Shown: in pieces, positions 38,440 to 48,302 of the stretch | How the letters are laid out: every line of letters begins with the position of its first letter | How positions within the stretch are numbered: the stretch's first letter is position 1 | Assembly: GCA_011050085.1 (NCBI GenBank) | Contig: DRGL01000023.1 | Location: 1 to 64,000 of the forward strand | Reading direction: 5' to 3' | Source: Pricia antarctica | GTDB taxonomy: Bacteria > Bacteroidota > Bacteroidia > Flavobacteriales > Flavobacteriaceae | DNA length: 64,000 nucleotides | Made by a program: the position numbers and the translations under genes | The notes under the pieces: model-generated | What the model was told of the DNA's origin: nothing | What the model saw: the letters and a program-made list of their open reading frames with translations, nothing else | Databases searched by the model: none

Positions 38440-39468
38440 ATGGGATTTTTTGATTTCTTGACCGAGGAAATCGCCATTGATTTAGGAACGGCGAACACAC
38501 TCATCATACACATGGACAAGGTTGTCGTTGACAGTCCGTCTATTGTGGCCCGTGACCGTATTTCAGGTAAAATCATTGCTGTGGGCAAAGAGGCCAACAT
38601 GATGCAAGGGAAAACCCATGAAAACATAAAGACCATCAGGCCTTTAAAAGACGGGGTTATCGCTGATTTTGATGCTTCGGAGAAGATGATCAACATGTTC
38701 ATCAAAAATATTCCCGCCCTTAAGAAAAAATGGTTTCCGCCAGCTTTGCGGATGGTAATCTGTATTCCATCAGGTATTACGGAAGTGGAAATGAGGGCGG
38801 TGAAGGAATCAGCGGAACGTGTCAATGGTAAGGAAGTCTACCTTATACACGAACCTATGGCTGCCGCTATCGGTATCGGTCTAGACATTATGCAGCCAAA
38901 AGGAAACATGATTGTCGATATTGGAGGGGGTACTACAGAAATTGCGGTTATTGCCTTAGGCGGAATCGTTTGTGACAAATCCGTCAAAATCGCGGGTGAT
39001 GTCTTTACAAATGATATTATTTATTACATGCGCACGCAACATAACCTTTACGTAGGGGAAGCTACCGCAGAAAGTATAAAGATTGAAATCGGTTCGGCAA
39101 CAGAAGACCTTCAGACACCTCCAGATGACAAATCTGTTCAAGGTCGTGATCTTTTGACAGGAAAGCCTAAGCAAGTTCAAATATCTTATCGAGAAATTGC
39201 CAAAGCCTTAGACAAATCTATCCTGCGGGTCGAAGATGCGGTCATGGAGACCCTATCACAGACACCACCAGAATTAGCTGCAGATATTTATAATACTGGC
39301 ATCTATTTGGCCGGTGGTGGTTCGATGCTTCGAGGTTTGGATCGTAGGCTATCACAAAAAACAGACCTTCCGGTCTACATTGCCGAAGATCCGCTAAGAG
39401 CTGTAGTTCGAGGTACCGGTATTGCCCTGAAGAATTTAGATCGTTATAAGAGTATCCTTATTAAATAA
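38440..39468 (+). CDS. mreB: Rod-shape determining protein MreB
   Basis: This 342-residue bacterial actin organises lateral wall synthesis. It starts with an amphipathic membrane helix (MGFFDFLTEEIAIDLGTANT, containing the phosphate 1 loop), and has DIGGGTTEIAVIALGG as phosphate 2 and IYLAGGGSMLRGLDRRLS as the adenosine loop. It is the first gene of mreB-mreC-mreD-mrdA-rodA, with 160 bases before mreC. Confidence 0.97.
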   Translation: MGFFDFLTEEIAIDLGTANTLIIHMDKVVVDSPSIVARDRISGKIIAVGKEANMMQGKTHENIKTIRPLKDGVIADFDASEKMINMFIKNIPALKKKWFPPALRMVICIPSGITEVEMRAVKESAERVNGKEVYLIHEPMAAAIGIGLDIMQPKGNMIVDIGGGTTEIAVIALGGIVCDKSVKIAGDVFTNDIIYYMRTQHNLYVGEATAESIKIEIGSATEDLQTPPDDKSVQGRDLLTGKPKQVQISYREIAKALDKSILRVEDAVMETLSQTPPELAADIYNTGIYLAGGGSMLRGLDRRLSQKTDLPVYIAEDPLRAVVRGTGIALKNLDRYKSILIK

Positions 39469-39628
39469 TTTAAAAATAAGTTTCGGCTGACAAAAATTTT
39501 CGTTTGGCATCTTCTTGCCAATGAATATACAGTTTTGAGAAGTACATCTTCCATATACACGTTCAGGAATTACGGCGGACACCTCTTTCCAAGGTAAAGA
39601 AAAAAGGAAAAAATAACTAGCACGGGGC

Positions 39629-40450
39629 ATGCAGCAGATTATCAAATTTATCATTCGATATAAGAACTTCCTTCTTTATATCTTTTTGATGATCGTATCA
39701 ATAGGTTTTACCATACAATCACACTCGTACCATCAGTCTCGTTTTTTTAATTCCTCAAACTGGCTTACCGGTAATATCCTAGAGACTTCAAACAGCGTTT
39801 CGACCTATTTCGGACTTGATACGGAGAACCAAAAATTGATGGATGAGAACAGACGGTTACGCGACATGCTATTCAATGGGGGCGAAACCGATTCAATAGT
39901 TCTCGATTCAACACAACGTATGTATACTATTACAACGGGCCGTGTAATCAAAAACAGTTTTGCCGAACCCAGGAACTATATTACCATCGATAAAGGTGAA
40001 AAAGATAGCATTAAAGGCGACATGGGCGTTATAACCAGTAAGGGTATATTAGGTATCGTAGAGAACACCTCGAATCACTTTGCCACCGTACAAAGCATAC
40101 TTAACGAACAATCTAACATCAATGCCAAAATAAAAAACACAAATCACTTTGGTTCCTTAGTATGGAACATGAAGCGGTACGACGTAGTACAACTTATCGA
40201 CATTCCACGATTGGTTAAGCTTACCGTGGGCGATACTATTGTTACGGGCGGCATGAGCAGTATATTTCCTGAAGGCATACCTGTTGGGACTATTAGAAAA
40301 TTCGACCTGAACAGCTCCAATAGTTTTTATAATATCGATGTAGCACTCTTCAATGATATGACGAACATCAAGAACGTGTATATTGTGAACAACGCATTTC
40401 GCGAAGAAATAAAAGAATTGGAAAACAAGAGCCAGTCCAATGATCAGTAA
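39629..40450 (+). CDS. mreC: Rod-shape determining protein MreC
   Basis: This 273-residue protein has one N-terminal TM helix (about 13-30), a periplasmic coiled coil (about 60-85, ENQKLMDENRRLRDMLF) and the MreC beta domains, with the segments YITIDKGEKDSIKGDMGVI and LTVGDTIVTGGMSSIFPEG. It links MreB and PBP2 across the membrane. Its 3' end overlaps mreD by 11 bases, indicating coupled translation. Confidence 0.94.
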   Translation: MQQIIKFIIRYKNFLLYIFLMIVSIGFTIQSHSYHQSRFFNSSNWLTGNILETSNSVSTYFGLDTENQKLMDENRRLRDMLFNGGETDSIVLDSTQRMYTITTGRVIKNSFAEPRNYITIDKGEKDSIKGDMGVITSKGILGIVENTSNHFATVQSILNEQSNINAKIKNTNHFGSLVWNMKRYDVVQLIDIPRLVKLTVGDTIVTGGMSSIFPEGIPVGTIRKFDLNSSNSFYNIDVALFNDMTNIKNVYIVNNAFREEIKELENKSQSNDQ

Positions 40451-40949
40451 CTCGTACTTTTTAAACGTAGTCCGCTTTATACTGCTCGTACTGGTACAAG
40501 TACTGGTGTTCAATCGGCTCAATTTTTTCGGGTTTATCAACCCGATGGTCTACATTCTATTTTTGTATTGGTACCCGATTAAAGAGAACAGGGCGGCATT
40601 CATAGGTCTTGCGTTTCTTCTGGGAATATCTATAGACTTCTTTTCTGACTCAATGGCGCTTCATGCTGCATCGACGCTAACCATCGCCTATATGCGACCC
40701 GCCATCATGCGCTTTGTTTTCGGTGTCAATTTTGAGTTTCAAAGTTTTAAATTAAGTAATACTACTCGAATACAACAAATTACCTTTTTGACGTTATTGA
40801 TTATAGTGCATCATCTCGTCTTCTTTACGCTTGAAATTTTTAGTTTGGCGAATTTCCTATTAATTTTGAAGAAAGTGTTGGCGACCGGTGCGGTAACCTT
40901 AATACTTTGTTTACTTTTCGGTTCACTTTTTAGTGTCAAAAAAGAGTAA
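40440..40949 (+). CDS. mreD: Rod-shape determining protein MreD
   Basis: This 169-residue integral membrane protein has about five hydrophobic helices, starting with VVRFILLVLVQVLVFNRL and including the family-like GLAFLLGISIDFFSDSMALHAAS. Sequence conservation in MreD is low, so position between mreC and PBP2 is the main evidence. It overlaps mreC by 11 bases and ends 36 bases before mrdA. Confidence 0.9.
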   Translation: MISNSYFLNVVRFILLVLVQVLVFNRLNFFGFINPMVYILFLYWYPIKENRAAFIGLAFLLGISIDFFSDSMALHAASTLTIAYMRPAIMRFVFGVNFEFQSFKLSNTTRIQQITFLTLLIIVHHLVFFTLEIFSLANFLLILKKVLATGAVTLILCLLFGSLFSVKKE

Positions 40950-40985
40950 AAAATTCCATTTCTAGGCCATTAAATATAATTCTAG

Positions 40986-42896
40986 TTGAAAAAAATACTG
41001 CTATCCTCCATCATTATCATTATCGGTATCACATTTATCGGCAGGCTTTCATACCTTCAGATATTTAGTTTTTCGCCGGATCAAGTATTGGAAGATCCTG
41101 CCATAAAGCGCGTTTACGATTATCCCGAGCGGGGATATATCTACGACCGTAACGATAAGCTTTTAGTAGGTAATGATCCCGCATACGATGTCATGGTGAT
41201 TCCACGTGAAGTACGGGCCTTGGATACATTGGAGTTTTGCGGATTACTAGGAATAAAAAAGAAAAAATTCATCAAAGAACTCCGGAAGGCAAGAATGTAT
41301 TCACCAAGACTTCCTTCTGTATTTGTACCCCAACTTTCAAAACAGGATTACGCCAGGCTTCAAGAAAAAATGAGGCATTATCAGGGGTTTTATATTCAGC
41401 AACGCTCTCTTAGATACTACGCTACCAATAGTGCCGCAAATGTACTCGGGTATATCAGTGAGGTAAATGAACGCGACCTGGCTAAAAACCCGTATTATGT
41501 GCAAGGGGAACTGACCGGACGTACCGGGGTGGAAAAGCAGTATGAGGATATTTTACGAGGAAGAAAAGGGGTGCAGTACATACAAAAAGACCGCTACAAC
41601 CGAGATATTGGGAAGTATAAAAACGGAATTTTAGACACCTTGCCCGAACAAGGCCTAGAACTGAATGTTACATTGGACAAAGTTCTTCAAGAGTATGGAG
41701 AACGTTTGATGAACGGTAAACGTGGCGGCATTGTAGCGCTTGAACCGGCAACCGGTGAAATTCTTTCAATGATATCAGGCCCCACCTACGACCCGGCGCT
41801 TTTGGTCGGCAGGGAAAGATCGAAAAACTACAGTAAACTTCATTATGATAGCATCGCCAGGCCCACATGGGATCGTTCCCTTTTAGCGGAACCCTCACCA
41901 GGCTCACCTTTCAAGACCCTTAATGCTCTTGTTGCCTTACAGGAAGGTGTAATTACCCCGAGCACAAGTGTCAGATGCTATAATGGCTTTTACGTGGGTA
42001 AGAAAAAAAGAGGCTGCCACTGTGGTGGCGGAATGCGAAATCTCAATAGCGGTATCTATGAATCGTGTAACGCCTATTTTGCCAACGCCTTCCGGAAAAT
42101 TTATGAAAAGTACGAGACTACTGATGAAGGAATGGATGTTTGGGAAAAGCATATGAAAAGCTTCGGGCTGGGCCAGTATTTGGGATATGATCTTCCAACA
42201 GGAAGAAAGGGAAGAATACCCAGTAAAGAATATTATGATAAATGGTACGGCGATAACCGCTGGTCATCATCCTATATCATTTCGAATTCGATCGGTCAAG
42301 GCGAAGTGGCCGCTACACCGATTCAATTGGCCAACATGACGGCCGCTATTGCCAATCGCGGATTTTATTTTACACCTCACATCCTCAAGAAAATAGATGG
42401 GAAAAATATCAGTATCCCCGATTATGTTGAGCCCAAGCAAACTACTATCGAAAAAAGACATTTTGAACCTGTGATTCAAGGTATGGCAGATGTCTACAAT
42501 GAGGGAACCGCAAAATGGTTAAGGATACCTGACGTAACTATAGCCGGAAAGACCGGTACCGTAGAGAACTATACTAAAATTGATAGTGTACGGGTTCAGC
42601 TTACCGATCATTCGGTTTTTGTTGCCTTTGCTCCCGTTGAAAACCCTAAAATAGCAATTGCCGTGTATATTGAGAACGGCTACTACGGTTCACGTTATGC
42701 AGGCCACATCGCATCGCTAATGATCGAAAAATACCTTAAAGGAGAAATTACACGTACAGATCTCGAAAAACGCATGTTGGAAAGAACCTTAGACCGTGAA
42801 TATGCCAAACCATACAGCGGCAAAGAATTCAAGATCAATGAATACGACTGGAGCCAAGATGCGATTGCCCCCAAAGAAGAAGACCCTTCAATATAA
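40986..42896 (+). CDS. mrdA: Penicillin-binding protein 2 (elongasome transpeptidase)
   Basis: This 636-residue class B PBP starts at a TTG (MKKILLSSIIIIIGITFIG, an N-terminal membrane anchor). The dimerisation domain includes YPERGYIYDRNDKLL and GRTGVEKQYEDILRG. The transpeptidase motifs are SxxK in PGSPFKT, SxN in YESCNAYF and KTGT in IAGKTGTVENY. It cross-links side-wall peptidoglycan with its partner polymerase RodA, encoded six bases downstream. Confidence 0.95.
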   Translation: MKKILLSSIIIIIGITFIGRLSYLQIFSFSPDQVLEDPAIKRVYDYPERGYIYDRNDKLLVGNDPAYDVMVIPREVRALDTLEFCGLLGIKKKKFIKELRKARMYSPRLPSVFVPQLSKQDYARLQEKMRHYQGFYIQQRSLRYYATNSAANVLGYISEVNERDLAKNPYYVQGELTGRTGVEKQYEDILRGRKGVQYIQKDRYNRDIGKYKNGILDTLPEQGLELNVTLDKVLQEYGERLMNGKRGGIVALEPATGEILSMISGPTYDPALLVGRERSKNYSKLHYDSIARPTWDRSLLAEPSPGSPFKTLNALVALQEGVITPSTSVRCYNGFYVGKKKRGCHCGGGMRNLNSGIYESCNAYFANAFRKIYEKYETTDEGMDVWEKHMKSFGLGQYLGYDLPTGRKGRIPSKEYYDKWYGDNRWSSSYIISNSIGQGEVAATPIQLANMTAAIANRGFYFTPHILKKIDGKNISIPDYVEPKQTTIEKRHFEPVIQGMADVYNEGTAKWLRIPDVTIAGKTGTVENYTKIDSVRVQLTDHSVFVAFAPVENPKIAIAVYIENGYYGSRYAGHIASLMIEKYLKGEITRTDLEKRMLERTLDREYAKPYSGKEFKINEYDWSQDAIAPKEEDPSI

Positions 42897-42902
42897 TCGA
42901 CT

Positions 42903-44186
42903 ATGGCGGGTAAAAGTGTCCTCAAACGTATCGATTGGCTAAGCGTATTATTCTACCTGTTGCTAGTCACCATCGGATGGGTAAACATATATTCCAGTAC
43001 ATTTACGGAGAACGGCGCGTCAATATTTGATTTTGGCACATTGCACGGCAAGCAGCTATTTTTTATATTGGTCAGTATCGCCTCCGTGGTAATTCTGCTC
43101 GCCTTGGAAGCCAGCTTTTACGAACGTTTTTCCAGCGTTTTCTATATGGTGTCGATGGTATCGCTGCTCGGGCTTTTTGTTTTCGGAAAGACCATCTCAG
43201 GAGCGACTTCGTGGTATGACCTTGGCTTTTTTAATCTGCAGCCTGCCGAATTCGCCAAAGTAGCTACAGCATTGGCGCTCGCTAAATATCTCAGTGATAT
43301 TCAAACCGATATCAAACGTACGAAAGACCAATTGTACGCTTTTGTTATTATTTTAATACCCGCGTTATTAATTATACCGCAACCTGATCCTGGCAGTGCC
43401 TTAGTATTTTTTTCACTCTCGTTTGTTATTTTCAGGGAAGGGCTACCCGTCTATTATCTGGGCATTGCACTTTTCGCCATTTTGATTTTCGTCACTACCT
43501 TGATGTTCGGTACTATATGGATAGCCATAATATTAGCCTTGATTATTCTCGTTTTTCTTTTACTCAAGAAGAAAAAATTCAAGGTTCCGGTACTACCTTT
43601 AGCTACGGCCCTTATCGTCACCGTACTATTTTCACTATCTGTCGATTTCGTGTTCGATAATGTTTTCGAGCAGCGACATCGTGACCGCTTTTCATTATGG
43701 CTGCGTTTGGAGAAAGATCCTGCCAAACTAGAGCAGATACAAAAAACCATAGGTTATAACTCATACCAGTCGGAAAAAGCTATCGAATCTGGAGGGATTT
43801 TTGGTAAGGGATTTTTAGAAGGTACGCGTACCAAAGGTAATTTTGTTCCAGAACAGCATTCCGATTATATTTTTACTACCGTTGGGGAAGAGTGGGGTTT
43901 TATCGGTACGGTAACAGTGGTGTTATTGTTTACGCTACTCCTATTGCGGTTGATATTTTTGGCAGAACGGCAAAAAAACGCTTTCAGCAGAATGTACGGC
44001 TATGGGGTAATCTCTATTCTATTAGTACATTATTTTATTAACATCGGCATGGTCATAGGCATACTACCAACGGTAGGTATACCCCTGCCCTTATTCAGTT
44101 ACGGCGGATCGGGCATGCTATTCTTCACGATGTTGCTGTTTATATTTATTAAATTGGATGCCAATCGGTTGAATGAAGGCATATAA
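42903..44186 (+). CDS. rodA: Rod-shape peptidoglycan polymerase RodA
   Basis: This 427-residue SEDS-family glycosyltransferase has about ten TM helices. Typical segments are FFNLQPAEFAKVATALALAKYL, IPQPDPGSALVF with the conserved Asp region, VPEQHSDYIFTTVGEEWGF and LPTVGIPLPLFSYGGSGML. A larger loop (about residues 240-290) holds EQRHRDRFSLWL. It ends the mre operon and follows mrdA by six bases. Confidence 0.96.
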   Translation: MAGKSVLKRIDWLSVLFYLLLVTIGWVNIYSSTFTENGASIFDFGTLHGKQLFFILVSIASVVILLALEASFYERFSSVFYMVSMVSLLGLFVFGKTISGATSWYDLGFFNLQPAEFAKVATALALAKYLSDIQTDIKRTKDQLYAFVIILIPALLIIPQPDPGSALVFFSLSFVIFREGLPVYYLGIALFAILIFVTTLMFGTIWIAIILALIILVFLLLKKKKFKVPVLPLATALIVTVLFSLSVDFVFDNVFEQRHRDRFSLWLRLEKDPAKLEQIQKTIGYNSYQSEKAIESGGIFGKGFLEGTRTKGNFVPEQHSDYIFTTVGEEWGFIGTVTVVLLFTLLLLRLIFLAERQKNAFSRMYGYGVISILLVHYFINIGMVIGILPTVGIPLPLFSYGGSGMLFFTMLLFIFIKLDANRLNEGI

Positions 44187-44282
44187 TCAAACTGCAAACT
44201 AGTCGGATGATGTAATGTATTAGTTCGGAATGGCGGTTTAAAGGATGAATGGAATTTTGAAGTTTTGGATTTGAATTTTTAT

Positions 44283-45083
44283 TCAGAACTTCCAGCCATC
44301 AAGCTCCACCCTAGCCTCTAATCTATCCTGAACTTCATTAGGAAGGTTTTGGAAAAAATCGATACCTGTACGTTTTTCTATAGCATCGATGGAAACAGTG
44401 AACGAACGCAAGGGCTTAGTGCTTTCCTTCCCCAAAAACAAAAACCCTAGCATTTCGGGATTGCTGGGATCACCCTTAGTTATAATTTTATAAAAATAAC
44501 GGGGTACATCGACATCCTCATCTCCAATTTCAGTCAAGCCCAATTCCAATACGCCTCCGGTTACAACAAAAACTTCGTCATAACTTCTAGCCCAATCTCG
44601 CACCTGCTGTTCGAGACGATTCCATATTCCCGCGTTAAAATCACGGTCTTGTGGACTGATATTGCTCGTGTAAAACGTTTCATTAAATGCTTTTTCCGAA
44701 AAACGTCGATCGCCCGCAGGGCACAGATGCCCCCTGTCATAACCAGAACCCTTGTAATTACGCCAATCGGCGGATTTAGTCTTCACTTTGGGGTCTTCAA
44801 TAAAAAAAGGACGTTTGCGTTGGTCATTGGTCAACTGGCTTTTATCAAGGGTATATGCCACCCATTCAGCCTGTTCAAAAGGCTCGTTATACGATAAGCT
44901 ATAAAAGCTGTGCTCGACTATCGCACCTGTTGAGGAACTTGGCAAGAAGTTAATGGGGATTTCCGTTTTTAAACCTGCAGTTTCCGAAACAGAATAGGTA
45001 TCCGGAGTATAAAAATTTTCAAAGAGCCAAAAACCGATTATAGTGATAATGATCAATATAGAATATATAGTCTTTCGTTTCAT
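44283..45083 (-). CDS. Membrane-anchored DNA/RNA non-specific endonuclease
   Basis: This 266-residue protein has an N-terminal TM helix (KTIYSILIIITIIGFWLFENF region) and a beta-beta-alpha metal nuclease domain. The NUC motif is DRGH at about 116-119 with catalytic His119, followed by PAGDRRF and FYTSNISPQDRDFNAGIWNRLE, where the Asn and metal ligand lie. The start is placed at the ATG at 45083 (MKRKTIYS) rather than six codons earlier. It probably degrades nucleic acid in the periplasm or outside, for nutrient use. No inhibitor gene is adjacent. Confidence 0.9.
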   Translation of the reverse strand: MKRKTIYSILIIITIIGFWLFENFYTPDTYSVSETAGLKTEIPINFLPSSSTGAIVEHSFYSLSYNEPFEQAEWVAYTLDKSQLTNDQRKRPFFIEDPKVKTKSADWRNYKGSGYDRGHLCPAGDRRFSEKAFNETFYTSNISPQDRDFNAGIWNRLEQQVRDWARSYDEVFVVTGGVLELGLTEIGDEDVDVPRYFYKIITKGDPSNPEMLGFLFLGKESTKPLRSFTVSIDAIEKRTGIDFFQNLPNEVQDRLEARVELDGWKF

Positions 45084-45165
45084 GTACACTTTGAGTTGCA
45101 AGGGTTGCCCTTACGACTAGCTTTTCACAAAGATGATGAATTTACCTATAAACTTATTGATTAAT

Positions 45166-46758
45166 TTAATTCAGGTACAAAGACATCCGTTCCGTTCTGT
45201 GCAGCACAACTGCGGTACTCAAGGCCATTTCCGATCTAATAGTAGCTTCGAAAATAACTTCTCCTGTCGGGTAGTCAACTTCAATAGATTTACCAAACTT
45301 AGCGCCTGAAGGGCCAGCGGCACCTGGCGAAATAAGCATGTGGTCCGTATCGGCAAGGTAATCTACATCAGAGACGATAAACGAAAACATCTCGGCGCCC
45401 CTTGCAGATCCGTATTGCCAAATTTGTTTGACTGTCATGTCAGTAGCATTGATTTCATATTCGACGGCGCGGCTATATTTCAAGGCTCCGGTAAAATTTC
45501 GGTTATCACCATTGTCGAAAAGGCTGATATGTCCGTTCGGCATCAGCTTTGTAGCATGCTGGTACCAGTTCCATTCAAAGTCAGGATGGTTTTCTGCACC
45601 TGACAATACCGCTTCGTTTGTGATTGGATTGCCTTCGGCATCTAAAGGTTGAAGCAGATATTGATTTAAATCCGTTCCGTCACCGGATGTAGCCCATCCT
45701 ACATGTGGCCCCATAATCCATACCACTTCGTTAGTTTGGGTAAGTTTGATCATTGCTTGTGTTCGACCGGAGACTATAATAGTATCATCCGAGGGATCGT
45801 AGGCCACAGCGTTGACGTGAATCCAGTCTTTCGTATTATCGGTAAGGCTGGTACGGGAATTATCCAATGAAAAATTAAGGTCCCAGGTATTGATAATCAT
45901 TTTACTTTCCCTGTCGATCTCAATTATGTGATCTTCTATAGTCGTTGCTCCTAATTTATTAACCGTTACCAAAAAATTACCGTTGGGCTTTTCGACGACA
46001 TCATGATGAAAACCGTAGCCGGGCATTTCCCAAGTATTCAGGATTGAACCGAAAAAATCAATCTCGTATATGGTATTACTGCCCCCACCGCCGAAATCTG
46101 CTCCCTCGGCAAAATAGAGGTTTCCATTCTTCAAACGCTCTAGCCCGTTATCGTAGAATAATTTATTGAGCAGCGGACTGTCGGTATAATCCAAATACCA
46201 ACGAATATCGCCCCAAGCATCGAAAATAAAAGGTTTTTTAGGAAATTCATTTTCATTGTATCCCAGATAGTTTACAAAGGTCATACCCTCGGCCATTTGA
46301 TCTCGCTTGGCAATATCTATGGTAATTTCAGGTAATTCTACGTTCAAAGGCCCAGTTTGAATTTCATAGGTTTTAGTTTCTAAACTATCTCCTGCAGCAT
46401 CTAAAAAATCTAAGGTAACCGTGTTGGCGTAGTCCGGATAAAGACCGTGCACGGGAATAGCAAACTCAGAAGCGGGATTGGGGAATGTATGTAACACATC
46501 GGAATCAGGACCATTCTTGCCTGTGATACGCATGGCAATGGTTACAGGCTGTGAAGTTTCTAACGAGATTAGGGCCGAAAGGGGTGTAAAACCGGAAGGA
46601 TTGAGAATTAGGCTATCAGAAACTATTAAATCAACTGCAGGCACAACCGGATCCTCTTGAACAGGCTTTTCCGGAATCACCGGACTGTCATCATTTGAAC
46701 AGGAACTAAGTCCGACCATTAGTAGCATCAGTAAACCAATCTTCGAAAATTTAATCAT
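45166..46758 (-). CDS. Arylsulfotransferase (ASST)-family lipoprotein
   Basis: This 530-residue lipoprotein (lipobox LSSC, Cys20, then SNDDSP) has an N-terminal beta domain and an ASST six-bladed propeller. Family-like segments are RWYLDYTDSP, MPGYGFHHDVVEKPNGNFLV, WIHVNAVAYDPSDDTIIVSGR, VVWIMGPHVGW and NWYQHATKLMPNGHISLFDNG, containing the conserved histidines. Characterised ASSTs transfer sulfate between phenols without PAPS. In a marine flavobacterium it may handle algal phenolic sulfates; no sulfatase is linked here. Confidence 0.86.
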   Translation of the reverse strand: MIKFSKIGLLMLLMVGLSSCSNDDSPVIPEKPVQEDPVVPAVDLIVSDSLILNPSGFTPLSALISLETSQPVTIAMRITGKNGPDSDVLHTFPNPASEFAIPVHGLYPDYANTVTLDFLDAAGDSLETKTYEIQTGPLNVELPEITIDIAKRDQMAEGMTFVNYLGYNENEFPKKPFIFDAWGDIRWYLDYTDSPLLNKLFYDNGLERLKNGNLYFAEGADFGGGGSNTIYEIDFFGSILNTWEMPGYGFHHDVVEKPNGNFLVTVNKLGATTIEDHIIEIDRESKMIINTWDLNFSLDNSRTSLTDNTKDWIHVNAVAYDPSDDTIIVSGRTQAMIKLTQTNEVVWIMGPHVGWATSGDGTDLNQYLLQPLDAEGNPITNEAVLSGAENHPDFEWNWYQHATKLMPNGHISLFDNGDNRNFTGALKYSRAVEYEINATDMTVKQIWQYGSARGAEMFSFIVSDVDYLADTDHMLISPGAAGPSGAKFGKSIEVDYPTGEVIFEATIRSEMALSTAVVLHRTERMSLYLN

Positions 46759-46934
46759 AGCTTATAAGTATTTAACATGGCGAAGTTAGACCGAAAATTA
46801 TCCCTGCCCCTTTTAATCAGCACCTAATATGAGAAACCTTTGTTAAAATGAATTTAAAGTTTCACTTATTTATATGAAAGGTCAAACCTGAAAATTCGAC
46901 AAATAGCTTATATTGAAATTCTAAAAAAAAGACA

Positions 46935-47405
46935 ATGCTCACTTGGAAAGATATCATTCATTTTACTACAAAGGGAAACCCCGAACCAGACCGAAGGCTT
47001 GAAAAAACTGAGGAGGAGTGGCGGAAAATACTAACTCCCGAACAGTTTCGAATTACGCGCAAAAAAGGTACTGAAGCTCCGCATTCGGGTGCCTATTGTG
47101 CAGCGCACGAGGCTGGAAAATACAACTGTATCTGTTGTGACACACCACTATTCGATTCATCGATTAAATTCGAGTCCGGAACCGGATGGCCTAGTTTTCA
47201 TCAACCTATAAAAGAAAATGCCGTTAAATATATAAAGGATACAGCTTTTGGGATGATTCGCGTAGAAGCCTTGTGCAATACCTGCGATGCACATTTGGGT
47301 CACGTCTTTCAAGATGGTCCACCACCAAGCGGCTTGCGGTATTGTATGAATTCCGAATCCTTGAAATTACAGGAAGAGAAAGCTCGCGCTGACAGTGAGC
47401 ACTAA
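46935..47405 (+). CDS. msrB: Peptide methionine-R-sulfoxide reductase MsrB
   Basis: This 156-residue cytoplasmic enzyme reduces Met-R-sulfoxide in proteins. It has the two zinc CxxC pairs (CICC and CNTC), the core ESGTGWPSFHQPI and DAHLGHVFQDGP, and the catalytic Cys in LRYCMNSESL. There is no signal peptide. It is immediately followed by msrA. Confidence 0.95.
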   Translation: MLTWKDIIHFTTKGNPEPDRRLEKTEEEWRKILTPEQFRITRKKGTEAPHSGAYCAAHEAGKYNCICCDTPLFDSSIKFESGTGWPSFHQPIKENAVKYIKDTAFGMIRVEALCNTCDAHLGHVFQDGPPPSGLRYCMNSESLKLQEEKARADSEH

Positions 47406-47424
47406 AAGTAATGGTAAAAAAAAT

Positions 47425-47955
47425 ATGCAATCGGCAAGCTTCGGAGGCGGATGCTTTTGGTGTATAGAGGCCGTGGTCCAAGAGTTAAAAGGGGTCGATA
47501 AAGTAAAATCAGGATATATGGGCGGTTCTGCTCCAGGGAAACCCACCTATAGAGAAGTTTGCTCAGGCCGTACGGGACATACGGAGGTCGTGCAAATTAG
47601 TTTTGATGCAAATACCATTTCATTCCATGACCTCTTAACGGTTTTCATGACCAGCCACGACCCGACCGTAATTACTAAAAAGGGTGACACTTACGGAAGC
47701 CAATATCGTTCGGTAATATATTATCATAACGAGAGTCAGAGAGTGATAGGCGAGAAGGTAATTAATGAAATGGATCAATGCTATGAAAATAGCATTGCAA
47801 CAGAACTGTGTCCACTAAAGACCTTTTATGAGGCCGAGTCCTATCATCAAAACTATTATCATAATAATAGGGATCAGGCGTTTTGCAGTGCTGTGATTAC
47901 GCCAAAGCTGGCTAAGTTGCGTAAAAGGTATTCACATAAGTTGAAGAATACTTAG
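47425..47955 (+). CDS. msrA: Peptide methionine-S-sulfoxide reductase MsrA
   Basis: This 176-residue enzyme reduces Met-S-sulfoxide. The motif FGGGCFWC holds the catalytic Cys10, and the Asp/YRS block (HDPTVITKKGDTYGSQYRS) and the substrate-binding FYEAESYHQNYY are intact. The start is set at the ATG at 47425, which gives the same distance to the active site as in the paralogue at 48303; an in-frame GTG at 47395 that overlaps the msrB stop is an alternative. It is co-transcribed with msrB. Confidence 0.94.
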   Translation: MQSASFGGGCFWCIEAVVQELKGVDKVKSGYMGGSAPGKPTYREVCSGRTGHTEVVQISFDANTISFHDLLTVFMTSHDPTVITKKGDTYGSQYRSVIYYHNESQRVIGEKVINEMDQCYENSIATELCPLKTFYEAESYHQNYYHNNRDQAFCSAVITPKLAKLRKRYSHKLKNT

Positions 47956-48302
47956 GTTTAGAAACCGATTGTTCCAAATAACAACTAGCCTAAGCTATCT
48001 CTTCAATGTGGCGTTATACCAAAAATATAACGAACATTATCTATCTCACCAAACCTTACTAAGTATGCAAACAGTTTGCAAGAAATAGACGCTATCATCT
48101 TAAACAGGCTTGTTTAAAATTGTGATTAAAAAAAGGATGTTTTAACGCTTTTACATTTCAAGCTGATGGTAAACGCATTTCTATCTGAATAGTCTCAATC
48201 AAATTTGAATGGCATAACGATTTCCCTAGTCAAATCAAGTTTCACTAGAAGTTTGATTCTTGAGGTATGAAAATTTTTGGAAACTTTAAATAAATTTCAT
48301 AG
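47956..48302. promoter_or_regulatory. Intergenic region with three perfect dyads
   Basis: Between msrA and its divergent paralogue lie three inverted repeats with 7-base perfect arms: CGTTATA/TATAACG (48012-48032, 7-base loop), TGCAAAC/GTTTGCA (48066-48080, 1-base centre) and TTAAACA/TGTTTAA (48100-48117, 4-base loop). None has a terminator T-run. No coding frame or RNA gene is recognised. Confidence 0.4.
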
